DNA of 64,000 bases from Tetrastigma voinierianum (GCA_016808115.1 JAEQBH010000721.1:148480-212479), one strand, 5' to 3'; positions 47,330 through 57,897 are shown, counted from the first letter of the stretch. Notes: generated from the sequence alone by a model not told the origin. Made by a program: numbers and translations.

Positions 47330-47509
47330 TGTTGAGAATTAAAGAATATTCCCTACTTTGGGTTATCTCTACATTTTCAGATATTATCCTCTTCCTTTAC
47401 ACTTATTTTTGCTTTTGTCTAATATTTCAGACATATAGAGGTGTGTCTCTATACTATGTAATTCATCCATTCGATAAAGAAAAATATTTCTTTCTTTTCT
47501 CATTTCACA
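47330..47509 (+). repeat. 3' LTR, family D copia
   Basis: Starts TGTTGAGAATTAAAG after the polypurine tract and ends TTTCACA. It is followed by the target duplication CCTTC. Confidence 0.93.
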
Positions 47510-48309
47510 CCTTCCATGCATACTACCACGCACTAGTCATTTCACCAATCTATACCTTACTCAGTTCAGAGCATGGACAATGTGTAGCTCCCATTAGATT
47601 GGCTATGCCACATCTAGCCCAAGTGATAATAAAATTTGTCCTCGGACTCATTACTCATTAGTTATGCACCTGAAGACACTCTTAATGGCATTTCCACTTT
47701 GGCATGAGATTCCCAAGTAATGATCCCGATAAGAGGTCATAGGTATATTTCCCTATCGGGGTGGCGAACTTTGTCACAATTAATTCACTTCTAACATCTC
47801 AAGTTGTACCCGATGATCACCCTATGATGAGATCCTTGAGCACCTCAAGTTTAAGGATACTTGCACGATTGCTATAATAAGACAATCATCTACATGATAT
47901 AGATAATCCATATGATTGTCTCATAACAGATCTTCGATGTACTTAGTTACTCTTAGCAAGCATCCACATGTCAACTCTAATCAACTCATGATCACAGTTT
48001 ATAAGATTCACTTCTTGATCCAATCGATGAGTATGACATGTGCTAATTTGTCCGAATCAACAATGTCCAGTCTCGTTGATCCTATGACTAGGGATAATGA
48101 CACTAAATATACTGCACATGATAAAATCTTATTATCATGATCTCATCATGATTTCTTCACACTATGTTATGTATCATGAACTTCATTAATCCGATTGAAG
48201 ATCCAAATCAATTCAACATATGAATATCAAATTAATGAAGATGCCTTTAATAGTAACATAAGACGTACAATAAGTGCTAAAAGTGATTGCCTTGCAGCAC
48301 TTCTTAACA
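47510..48309 (+). repeat. Solo LTR S2, right piece
   Basis: Continues the S2 LTR after the family D copia and ends near GATTGCCTTGCAGCAC and TTAACA, a counterpart of the S1 end (ATTGCCCTAGTAAGCACAC, CCAACA). The three S2 pieces sum to about 1.6 kb. ORFs here are short and unrecognised. Confidence 0.65.
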
Positions 48310-48894
48310 CAATAACCTAATGAAGGTTTCTCACAATCATAGGAGTGATCTAACTCCAAACAAGCCTTCAAAATCTAAAAATACCATAAAAATAGGATCT
48401 CAGTAAGGAAAGGACTACTTTTCCACAAAAACACTTCACAAGTGTAGAACATGGCCTTATAACTACAAAACACCTCCGACTCACAGTCAAGGAAAACATG
48501 CAAGAAAAACCTAGAAAGGAAGGTTGCTAGACATAAATGTGTTTGAAAACACACAAGGATCATATGTCAAAGAAGGTAAAATGAGGAGCTTGTCGACAAC
48601 CGGGTGACCCAATGGAGGATGCGCTGTCACGTAGGAGCTCCCACACGTGGGCATGTGGGACACAAGGCGTAAATCAGATGCGCCACATGTGGCTCACACT
48701 CGCTTCCTGCTCGGACTCGTGGTGATGGTCGTCAATGGTTAGCGATCCTTCCTAGAGGGGCGGTGTCAATCTGCGCTCCCTCAAACTGTGTGTTTCAAAA
48801 AAGGCATCCTACGGTCCTATTCTACAATCCGAGATCCTCTTGGATTTCTTCCCAATTTTGGCTCAAATTAAATCTAAGCTCTTATACTATATTA
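48310..48894 (-). other. Leader (5' untranslated region) of the family B copia
   Basis: Non-coding on the minus strand. It resembles the leaders of the family A elements: GATCCTATTTTTATGG (near 48,400, minus) matches GATCCTATTTTTCCGT at about 38,541, and TTTTGAAACACACAGTTTGA (near 48,790, minus) is like TTTTGAAACATGCATCCCGA at about 33,580. It ends where gag should start. Confidence 0.65.
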
Positions 48895-49114
48895 AACGAC
48901 CAACTCTCCTAAAAACTCAAGCTTTTAGGATTTGGATTTAATATGAATATCATGCCTTTAACACCTTCCCTCGTCTGCAACCCCATACCCGCACGTGAAG
49001 AGTCAAACAAACTAAATAGAGTCCTCCATGGACATTCAAATCAACAAATAGGGAATAAATTGCAAAGAGGTGGCTCGAACCTAAGACCTCCTGCCAAATC
49101 AGGCTTTGATACCA
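48895..49114 (-). repeat. Short repeat bounded by two primer-site-like sequences
   Basis: On + the block runs from CTCTTATACTATATTAAACG (48,881) to GGCTTTGATACCATG (49,103). Each edge is a degenerate inverse of TGGTATCAGAGC. The block between is non-coding and contains CACCTTCCCTCGTCTGCAAC and GGTGGCTCGAACCTAAGACC. It may be a separate small insertion at the primer site of the family B copia. Confidence 0.45.
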
Positions 49115-49274
49115 TGAAGAAACAAGAAGGGAAGAATTGTAGGAATGAATTCCTTGTGTTTTTTCATTGATCTAAACATGTATAAATACAAGAGCTAGAT
49201 ATATGCAATTGGTAGGACAATCTAACATTCCTAATTAGTTTCTCAACCTACGAATAAAGTATATATTTACATTT
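49115..49274 (-). repeat. 5' LTR, family B copia
   Basis: On the minus strand it ends CTTGTTTCTTCA followed by TGGTATCAAAGCC. The body matches 33,970-34,136 (GGTAGGACAATCTAA, TATAAATACAAGAG on +). The LTR start is eroded: TGTTATAGA is missing at about 49,275. Confidence 0.85.
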
Positions 49275-52200
49275 GAACTGTAACAAGACTCATCATTTGA
49301 ACTGTTACTAATAAATTGAAAGGACCACATGTTTTAAATCTTGGAAGTGGCCATTTCATGTTACAGCTTGGAACATAAAGAATTTGAATCTTTGCTGCTT
49401 GAGTCTTTACTAGAACTGTTGCTAACAAATTGAAAGGACCACATGTTTTAGATCTAAATCTTGAAAATGGCCATCATGTTTTTGAAAATTAGCTTCCATG
49501 GTGCAACTGCAATATCCTCAGCTGTTCATAACAGGTTCTCATCATCATTGGGTCAATAAATGTTTTCCAATCCCTGGATCCTTTTGAGGAAGTAGATTTC
49601 AACAACATGGCCAGTGAAGTAAGAGTAACCAGTGCAGGCTGAAAAGAGGGTTTTTGGAAACCCATCTTAAGATTCTTAACTGAAGTCCACACAGTAAAGA
49701 GAAGCAATCAAATTGATTGCCAGTTACATGCTAAATGGGATATTGTTTTTCTAAGTGAGAAAATATATAATGCTTGTCTTTACTGAAATTTCATCTGGAG
49801 ATTTTCTGATTGCTAGCTATATAGAAAAAGATGTGGAAGACCATATGCACTGTCAAAAGATCAAGTTGGTACTGAACTTAAAGAAAAGGGAGAAGGATTT
49901 AGAATCATGCTGATGAGTATAGATGCAAATAGTAAAAGGAAAAAAATCTTAGAAAGATTATCAATCTATTTACTTTATTGATTGTTGTATTTTTCCTAAT
50001 GATTTTACCAGGTTATTGTGGTTTTGCATGTTTTGTTATATAATTAGATGATGTTGTATGATTGGGATAGATCAATGTCTAGATAGCATGATGTTGTGTG
50101 ATTGCAACTGATCATTGTTTGAAAATGCTTGATTAATGGCATAAACAAAAAGGTAAATACTTGTAACATGCTACAGTATGAAGCACTTTTCAAAGTCCTT
50201 AGTCCTGATTATGGGGTGGGTTTTTATGACATGATGAATATTTCCTATTTTGGTTTTGGGAACTCTACTAGAAGTTAAACGTTGTGGAAAGATTATTTTG
50301 TCTTACTTGAGGGTAAATGGTCACTTTCTACATTGTTTAATTACTCTGAGCTTATGGGGTGGGTTATTTAGACTAGTTTTTATGACATGATCACTATTTC
50401 CTATTTCTGTTTTGAGAACTCCGCTAGAAGTAAAAACTCAGGAAAGATTATTTGTCTGAGATAAATGGAGAATGTCAGGGATTTACTTCATGCCTTAGCC
50501 TATTTTTTCAGACATTTTGCACTGGCAACTTAAAAAAGGCATGTGATTGGAATGTCATTCAGCTTATCAAGGCACATATATTAGGGTTAGAAGCCAAGAA
50601 TGAGAGGAGCTTAGCTAGCTTAAGGATATGGCGTCTTTGCTTATTCTCTTGTGATATATCTTTTTTGTATAAATCTCCTGTATAACAGGGTTTCTTTGCA
50701 ATCCTTCACAGGAACTCTTTTATAAATCTATTGATTCTGATTAAAAATATAGGCAAATTCCTTTTGAAAATAGATTTATTTGAAGTTTTTAGCTATTTTG
50801 ACATTATAGGCAAGTTGTCCTTTCTTCATAGGCGACAAGGATTTCTTAAGATGTGTTCTTCTCAGAATTGGGTTTTATATTATGTGTGAAACTGAAATTT
50901 CATGAGTTAAGTCAGGAGGTCAACTCTTAGTTTCTACAGTTAACATAATCAGTTGCTTTTGGAATAGGACTAAATGCTCCATCTTCTAAATAATAGCCTT
51001 TTTGTTTTTTTTTTTTTTTCAGTTGATTTTGAAACCACATAGCGAATCAGCGATAATCAGTTGCTACATCTACATCTCTGCAAACTTATACAAATGTCAT
51101 TGAATCTTGTGCTGATGTTTTTTCCTTTTTATTGCATATAAATTTTCATCTACAGTGGTTGTGAAATGTTTGATTTGTGTACTTAACAAATACTACTAGG
51201 AGCTAATTTACTCTCAGTATGTATTGTACCATCATTTAACATGTGTGCTGTTTTTGTTTTAGGCTTAAGTCCATCTTTCTTTATCATGGATGTTGCTAGT
51301 GTTGATCTTTAGAAGATTTCCATGTTATAATAGTTTGGTTGTTCTTATTCTTCCATTAACTTCTGTCTTTTCAATGGTAAAAGTAATTCACAGTTGAAGC
51401 TAAGATATTTTTATATGCTAGGATTGTGTTGCTGCATCATTTCTTAGAAAGGTAACTTACAAACAATATAGTAGGTTCATGGAATCTTTAATAATGTTAA
51501 TAGGGAAATGCCTTTCATTAAAAATATTCAAAGACCATTTTTCCATGGATGCACTATAGGACTATAGCTAGTCACATTACCTATGATCACATTAGCTAGT
51601 CACATAATTCCTTTCAGATTCATCCTAATGAGGGCAGATGGTTGCAAAATACTACTGCTGTTGTTTGATAAACTAGCTGAGAGCCAAAGCTACTCTCTTG
51701 ATGAGTTCATGACAGGATGAAACCAGTTAATGTAGAACCTTTTGAAAGCATTACATGTAGGTTAAAACCCTTGATTTTGTTCAAAGGGGTCGCTTACAGA
51801 GGCCATGTTCTTTGCGATGAAGCCCCAGGCATGACAAATGTGGTATCGGAGTGGAAGAAGCAAACATAGTGATGTGTGCTTTGGTTATCTTTCCTATATA
51901 TTTTTCTGGTAGAGTGTTATATATGATTTGATGGCTGTACATTTTCTTTTAGAACAATGTGCTGGAATTTTAGTGGAGGGAAGTTCTAATGCCTTTAATG
52001 ATAGGATAACATTGAATTTGGAAATTGAAGGGAAATATTCTAAATATGATACATGTGGCGGTGGCCATTATATGTTGAAGGAGTTGGTTGAATTTGGTAT
52101 ATTAGGTTTGAGCCATACTTTGCAAATTTGAGACTAGACATACTTTTTTAGTTTCTTCTTTAGAGACATTGGATAATACTCATAAATGACCTTGTATATC

Positions 52201-52283
52201 CCACATAGCAAGTGATCAAGTGGTTTGATTTGGTATTGAACCAATTTAAAACTGAGATAAAGTACACCCTTGACTATGAGATC
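49275..52283. other. Non-coding host-like DNA, no gene recognised
   Basis: T-rich intron-like sequence. A 114-base tandem duplication (ACAAATTGAAAGGACCACAT-type block at about 49,301 and 49,415) adjoins the copia LTR. A second internal pair reads ATGACATGATGAATATTTCC (about 50,226) and ATGACATGATCACTATTTCC (about 50,383). Open stretches at 50,452 and 51,928 show no domain. Confidence 0.6.
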
Positions 52284-52485
52284 GGTTGAATAACGTAGGT
52301 AAGGAATGTCCAAATTGACTCTCTCATAGTCCCTTCCATGTTTGTATTATTTTCCCTGCATAATTTTTCTTTCCTCATTCTTCTTGCTACTCTTTTGTTA
52401 TACTCTCCTATATACGATGTAGCTTGTATCAATTTTACACACATTCATTCAATAAGAAAAAGTAGAACTTTTCTTCATCCTTTCA
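52284..52485 (+). repeat. Miniature element LTR 1
   Basis: GGTTGAATAACGTAGG to CATCCTTTCA. The most diverged start of the three copies. Confidence 0.85.
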
Positions 52486-52870
52486 TGTGAATGAGCCATG
52501 GAAGGTTTGGAATCAGGCTTTTGTTCCAAAGAACTCCATCTAATGGGGGCGACTTCTCTGCCGAACCTTCTCCGATGGACCTTCTCCATCGGGACCTATC
52601 CCCACCTTCTCCATCGACCTATCCCCCGACCTTCCTGACCTTCTCAATCAAACCCTTCGTCGAACCTTCCATCGACCTTCTCCGTCTGATCTTCCATCGG
52701 ACCTTCTTCTCGATGTATCTTCCGACGAACCTTCCTTCTCCGCATGCACTTTCTCTAAATGCACCTTCTCCACGAACCTTCTATGTCGCGGTCAGTTGTC
52801 GCATCGGATGCGACAAGTATTATTTATAATTTCTATGCATATGACCTATATGCTCCAACTTGAGGGGGCG

Positions 52871-53065
52871 TGTTGAATAACGTAGAAGGAATGTCCAATG
52901 GACCTTCCTATCATAGTCCCTTCCATGTTTATTTTGTCGTACGCTGCCTCATACTCTTTCTCGCTACCTTGGTTATACTCTCTCCCGATATATATACATG
53001 TGGCTTGTATCGCTTACACACATTCATTCAATAAGAAAAGTAGAAACTTTTCTTCTACCCTTTCA
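52871..53065 (+). repeat. Miniature element LTR 2 (shared middle LTR)
   Basis: TGTTGAATAACGTAGAAGG to ACCCTTTCA. It follows a polypurine tract, and the primer-site-like TGGCATCGTATCATGAAGG comes after it. It therefore acts as the 3' end of the first unit and the 5' end of the second. Confidence 0.9.
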
Positions 53066-53373
53066 TGGCATCGTATCATGAAGGTTTGAGTCGATTTTGC
53101 CTGTTTTCAATTCCAACAATTACCCATAAAGGGACTTATCCGATGGACCTTCTCCAATGGACCTTCGCTCGTAATTCTCCGGTCGAACCTTCTCTCATTG
53201 ACCTTCTCCATCGATCTTCTCTCCATCAAACCTTCTCCGATGTAATCTTCTTTCCGACTAACCTTCCTTCCCAGACCTCTTACGCGCACGCTCTGCGTGA
53301 CGACAGGATTAAATAGATCTTTATAATGCTCTTGGGGCCAGCATATGACCTATACGCTTCAACCTGGAGTGAG

Positions 53374-53574
53374 TATTGAATAACGAAAGGGATGTCTAAA
53401 CGTGATCTTCCCTCTCATAGTCCCTTCCATGTTTGTGCTATTTTCCTTATACTTTCTTCCTTTGTACATGCTTTTTACACCTTTTAGTTATACTTTCTCC
53501 CCATACATAGGCCTGTTTCAGTTTACACACAATCATTCAATAAGAAAAGTAGAACCTTCTCTTCTATCCATTCA
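53374..53574 (+). repeat. Miniature element LTR 3
   Basis: TATTGAATAACGAAAGG to TATCCATTCA. Confidence 0.88.
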
Positions 53575-53576
53575 CA

Positions 53577-54072
53577 AGAACCATGCTCAAATCTCTCATA
53601 CTTCCCTTTGATCCATATTTTCATTACAACCAAGAAGAGTAAGGCATCTAGAAACTAATAAATTTTTAGTGATGCCATATACCATGAATATATGTTTTTC
53701 ACATGCTTCTCCAAAACAACAGATGGTGTGGTTGTTTTAGCTTTGCAAAATATCTAAGTATCGTTGCAATTTACTTTTCATGGAAATGCCCTAGAGAACC
53801 TACTTGGAGTTTGGCATTCCTGCTTCTCATAGGAAAACACAATCCATACTAAAGAGTGAATGCCTACGCTTGAACCAAAGGTAAATTTATTAGACTTTCA
53901 TTGAACTCAGTTGTAAATGATAGTTCAAATATTTGGTGCTTATTTGGACAAACAGAAGTCTAATTCGTAATATACGAATTTCTGGGCAAAACTTCTGTTT
54001 CTATTGATTTCTTTCTTCCCCTTTCCAATGTCCTGTCACCATGCAAGTTTTGGAAATATTCAGACAATCTAC
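53577..54072. other. Non-coding spacer, nothing recognised
   Basis: Between the miniature LTR element and the last exon of the oxygenase pseudogene. No domain or repeat seen. Confidence 0.6.
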
Positions 54073-55544
54073 TTAATCTTCATTCTTGGCCATTTCTGTG
54101 TGAGCCTTTCCCTCCATTTTCCTTTGCAGGGAATGCCTAAGATAGTCTCCGTACCTTACCTTCTTGTATATCTTAATGGACTGCTGGGGATCTACCAAAT
54201 GGTCAAATGGTCTTAACTCACATCATCGTGTGGAAATAACAAAAGACGCTAATGAAATCCTTACCCTGTTCTTGAAGTTTGTCACAGCTCTGTGCTCAAT
54301 GCTTCTGTATCTTCCCATTGCTCCAAATCTGTCATTGCAATAGGAATTCGTAGAAGTAACAAGGATATTTTCCTCAATCTACCATGTGCTTGCCATTTTA
54401 TAATACATATTAGCATTTTGATTTTTATCAGTAATAATGTCTTAACTCAACAAGAAAGAATTGGTGACATATGGAGATTCTAAAACACTACCTCAATAAC
54501 ATCTCCAATATTGACAACCAGAGCATTTGGAATTGGCTTTACAGGCACCCACTCTCCATTCTGCTTAACCTGTAAACCAATGACATCGTCATCTTGCAAA
54601 AGTATGGTTAGGATGCTTGTGTCCGAATGTGGACTTATACCCAGTACTTGATCTGGTATGCTACAAGTGGGATAGTAGTTCACCCGCAAGGCTTGTACCA
54701 ACTCTTTGTGCTGTCCAAGGAGTATCCTTATCCATTCCCATTATCAAAGAGTAAGGAACATAGGAGCTCCTCTCCCACTCTTTACTTCATTTGAATAGGC
54801 CTCGATCTTTTCTCTGCATGAATAAACTATTAGATTCAGATTGTGAAGTCACATAGCTTTTAGTTACAAATAATTACAGAAACCTACTTGAATTCCTTTG
54901 GTACTGATGGCCAAATTCTAAGCTTCTGAAATGCTGAAGGGTAGATAATAAGAACCAGTATATCTGACCAATCCAACTTCTGCTCTTCAGAAACAACGTA
55001 TGCATGGCCATAGCCTTGTATGTCATCTGAGGGCATGGCATACTTGTTCTTCTCTTCTAATGGGAGTTCAAAAAACTCAGATGCACTTTGCTTCACACTT
55101 TGCAACACTTCTTCTGCCACTCCATGATTTACAACCTGCAAAGTATTTTTCTTTATGAAACCAGCAGTACTCAGTAAAATTGAAAACATTCTGCGCTATA
55201 GTGTACATCCTTTACCAAGTGTCCATATGGTACTATTTGTTGTGCCATCCATGCTTTGATTTTGTTTGTAAAGAAACCCATTATTTATGTGAGTTTATTT
55301 ATATGTAATATTATTTAGAAAGCTCCCATTCTCGGAAGCCAGTTCCAGTCTCTTGAGCTCTTCCTGTGCCCATTTGATAGCAGTGACAAATCAATGGTGG
55401 GAATCTCACGAAAGATGAGTCATATCGGTAGTTTTGTAAGTATGTCTTCTGGTTCCTAATGTATCTTCGGGAACCTGCATAGGATCTCATCCTCACCATC
55501 TCTTGAACATTTGGTACCGGTAGAGATGAGCATAGGTCATGCAT
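54073..55544 (-). pseudogene. 2-oxoglutarate/Fe(II)-dependent dioxygenase, SRG1-like, decayed
   Basis: Four exon remnants on the minus strand, in the order usual for SRG1-like oxygenases. Exon 1 (about 55,544-55,325) has SLPVPNVQEMVR, then the frame breaks several times (EIPTIDLSLLSNGH in another frame). Exon 2 (55,135-54,888) is intact: VVNHGVAEEVLQSVKQSASE, then FFELPLEEKNKYAM, GYG and a GT donor. Exon 3 (54,813-54,492) has KIEAYSNEVK, a frameshifted middle with a stop, then LRVNYYPTC and GISPHSDTSILTILLQDDD, which contains the HxD iron ligands, and GEWVPVKPIPNALVVNIGD. Exon 4 (54,328-54,073) has a one-base insertion before YRSIEHRAVTNFKNRVRIS, which keeps the distal His and the 2-oxoglutarate-binding RxS, a further frameshift, then LRHSLQRKMEGKA and a stop. 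The family hydroxylates or desaturates small molecules. No function is expected here. Confidence 0.9.
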
Positions 55545-55559
55545 CCTGCCCTCTGCTGC

Positions 55560-56990
55560 TTCTGCAATGTTAATGCCTATGTTTCTTCAAATTGGGGCAC
55601 CTCTTTATTGCTTACATGAATTTATAGTCATATTTCTTCTTGTGATTTCATTAGATTTTGGCTCCTGCAGTGAAGGTGATCTTTGTTCTTCGGAAAATGA
55701 TTCCTTTTGATAGCATCATTTGGAATTTTATTTGTTTGCTTTAAATTGGGATGGTTTGTGGTGAATTTAAGGTATTTGCTTTGGATGCTTTTAACTTGCT
55801 TTGGAAACTTCTTACAAGAGGATAGCTTTGTTAATGTGGGTTAGATCGCTTTACGAATTTGATTTATGAGATTTATTGGCCGGAACTCTTTGGGGCTTCC
55901 TTCAGGTTTTCACTGTCTTTTCTCATTTTCCCTGTAAATGATGACTTTTTTTTTTTTTGGACGTTCACCCGCTCAGCATATGGAGAAGAGGTTTCAAAGC
56001 TGAGCCTCTTGGAATTTATATGGGGATCTAAATATTTATGGCTATCACCATGTCTATGTAGATTGTCTTGCCAAGAAAGACAGTGCTATTATAGATTTAA
56101 GAATCGCTTTCAAACTTCCTAGCATGTTACTACACAATGGTAGATTATCATGGCTCTTATCGAATCACTTTGTGTTTAGTGTGGTTTCGTTTGTCATAAA
56201 AAAAAATTAAAAATAAATAAATAAATAAACCTTAGCCTCTTGGATAGGATAGATTTAGATTTCCTGTTCAAACCAAAGGTAATAGAATGTAAACGTTGAA
56301 TTGGGTTATGGAAATAAGTAAATGAAAATTGTCTGTAGCACTGCTTCTAAAGAGATGAATCCATCAGATCGCCACCAAGAGAAAACTTACAAGAAAGCAA
56401 GTTCTTTGCACTCAAGTCGAGAGACTCAAAAAGCCAAATACTGAAGTACGTACAGACATCTTTTTCTTGATCTTTTCTTATTCTCTCTTTTGTTCTCTTT
56501 CTTGTGGGTAATTCATGCCCATCAATGCCTCTGTCATCACGATGGTATAGGTTAAAACCCTTTCATTCTTCCTCTTCTCTCTTTTGTTCTCTTTCTTTCT
56601 TGTGGTTGTGGGTAATTCATACCCGTCAATGTCTCATCATCACAATATAACCCTTTTATTCTCCATCAGGCTCCCCAAATGGTAGCAAAATGATTTTAAT
56701 GTCTACTGAATGAGTAAAACTTGACCACTGATACCAATTACCAAATCATTATTATTACTAGGCCGCAACCCAAAAGGAAAACTAGCGTTTTCAACTAACA
56801 GAACTTGATGAACAAAGATCAAATCACAAAATCAATCTAACCTTAAAAGGAGAAAAAAAAACTGCAGCAGCGGATGATTTAATTAAGTAGAAAGTACAGA
56901 TGATACTCAAAAAGAAACTACATTGCTAACACCACTGAGTTCCTTACAGAGCGCCATGAGTGCACCCCTTCAAATATCTGCTGTGATGAT
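55560..56990. other. Non-coding spacer, no gene recognised
   Basis: Between the oxygenase pseudogene and the thaumatin-like gene. A duplicated block (TTCTCTCTTTTGTTCTCTTT with GTGGGTAATTCAT) appears at about 56,480-56,515 and 56,575-56,620. An 87-codon open stretch at 55,859 has no recognisable domain. Confidence 0.6.
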
Positions 56991-56996
56991 ACATGC

Positions 56997-57828
56997 TTAT
57001 TTTGGAGGGCAAAAAGTGATGACATACCGTGAAGCCCTGCATTTGTTGAGGCTGGTAGAATCGTCAAAAGCATAACTATAAGCTTTGGGGCAGATGGCTT
57101 TGAAGAGATTGGCGAAGAGAGTTGGCTTGCAAGTTTTTGGGTTGGAGTAATTGCCTGTACAGCAATACTTTGCCGATTGCATGGCCAAGCAAGCGCTCTT
57201 GCAGCCCACCACTTTGCCCCCTTTCTTCACTTCCAAAGCAGATGGACAACAAATGTTCAAATCAACATCACAGGCGGCTCGTCCATTGTTAACTCCACCA
57301 CCAACAGGTGCCATGGAAACCGGGTAAGTTGAACGCATCAACCAAACTCACATCATAGTAATGTAAGCAGCGGATGTCCCGCGTCATTTCAAATCCACTG
57401 CTGCCGGTGGCACCCGCCTGTGCCCCGACAATGTAACATGCCAGAGCAATCTGGTCTCGCAATTGCCTTTTCCATTTTTGTGTCGAAGCAACAACCTTGC
57501 CTTCCCCATATCCTTCCCTGACCACTCTTCCGGTAATGTCAAGGACCATTTCTCCACTCTGAGATGGAATCCTGTCGTTAGTGGTGTGGCCTGCACTACC
57601 CAGTATTCCTGGCCATACGCTTTCCTTGCAGTTGTTTACTAGTATGAGCTGAGACCCATCTGCATATCAACCAACCCCCAAAAAAAAAAAAAAATGATAA
57701 AGGAAATCAATAATTGCTGGATGACAGATACATGAAAATTAACAGAGTATAAGGAGAAGGGAAATATACTTACTTGTGAGGGTGAGAGAGATCAAAAGAA
57801 AGAGGAGAATAGAGAAGGAAGTTAGCAT
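56997..57828 (-). pseudogene. Thaumatin-like protein (PR-5 family), frameshifted
   Basis: Exon 1 (57,828-57,774) encodes a signal peptide, MLTSFSILLFLLISLTLT, ending at a GTAAGT donor. Exon 2 starts at 57,659 after TGCAG and reads GSQLILVNNCKESVWPGI, the thaumatin N-terminus. The frame is then lost near 57,590. EKWSLTLPEEWSGK and KNGKGNCETR appear in a second frame, YDVSLVDAFNLP in a third, and an extra G near 57,315 shifts into the last frame. From about 57,300 to the stop at 56,997 the C-terminus is intact: LNICCPSALEVKKGGKVVGC, KYCCTGNYSNPKTCKP, FKAICPKAYSYAFDDSTS, RYVITFCPPK. These keep the family cysteine pattern and the terminal CP. The mature protein would be secreted, and the family includes antifungal PR-5 proteins. 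It is either a recent pseudogene or an intact gene with sequence errors. Confidence 0.88.
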
Positions 57829-57897
57829 GATTTCTAGCTAGCTTTCTGAAATACAGACCAAGGAAGTAGTGTGATTTGGAAGAGAGCCCCAAGTCTT

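Larger units (their letters stand above)
43701..47509 (+). mobile_element. Family D Ty1/copia element with perfect 5-bp target duplication
   Basis: LTRs 43,701-43,895 and 47,330-47,509 start TATTGAGAATAAAAG and TGTTGAGAATTAAAG and end in TTTTACA and TTTCACA. CCTTC precedes (43,696-43,700) and follows (47,510-47,514) exactly. The primer site TAGTATCATAGCC (43,896) and polypurine tract AAGGGGGAG (47,321-47,329) are present. The interior is 3.4 kb, shorter than a full copia, with gag and the RT N-terminus missing. Its leader and 3' end are shared with the miniature elements at 52,284-53,576. Confidence 0.93.
33970..49274 (-). mobile_element. Family B Ty1/copia element (minus) split by a nested solo LTR complex
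   Basis: On the minus strand: 5' LTR 49,274-49,115, a primer-binding-like TGGTATCAAAGCC next to it, leader to about 48,310, then (after the 37,344-48,309 insertion complex) zinc knuckle at about 37,340, protease, integrase, RT, RNase H and 3' LTR 34,136-33,970. The joined element lacks most of gag, since the leader ends where gag should begin and the interior restarts at the zinc knuckle. Either an internal deletion accompanied the insertion, or two related elements recombined. The match of LTR family on both ends supports one element. Confidence 0.65.
52284..53576 (+). mobile_element. Tandem miniature LTR element (three LTRs), family D derivative
   Basis: Three LTR copies lie in the same orientation: 52,284-52,485, 52,871-53,065 and 53,374-53,574. 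They start GGTTGAATAACG, TGTTGAATAACG and TATTGAATAACG and share ATAGTCCCTTCCATGTTT and TTCATTCAATAAGAAAA. The two internal segments (about 385 and 308 bp) each start with a primer-site-like sequence and AGGTTTG(A/G), contain GACCTTCTCC repeats, and end in CATATGACCTATA, then a polypurine tract (TTGAGGGGGCG or CTGGAGTGAG). The leader block CCAAAGAACTCCATCTA matches the family D leader (CCAAGAACTCCATCTA, 43,947). No coding domain. AGATC on the left and AGAAC on the right agree at 4 of 5 if the last LTR ends TTCACA. Confidence 0.88.

Noticed and set aside
57384..57596. Separate gene on the minus strand
   Set aside because: It is a frameshifted part of the thaumatin-like coding sequence, not an independent gene.
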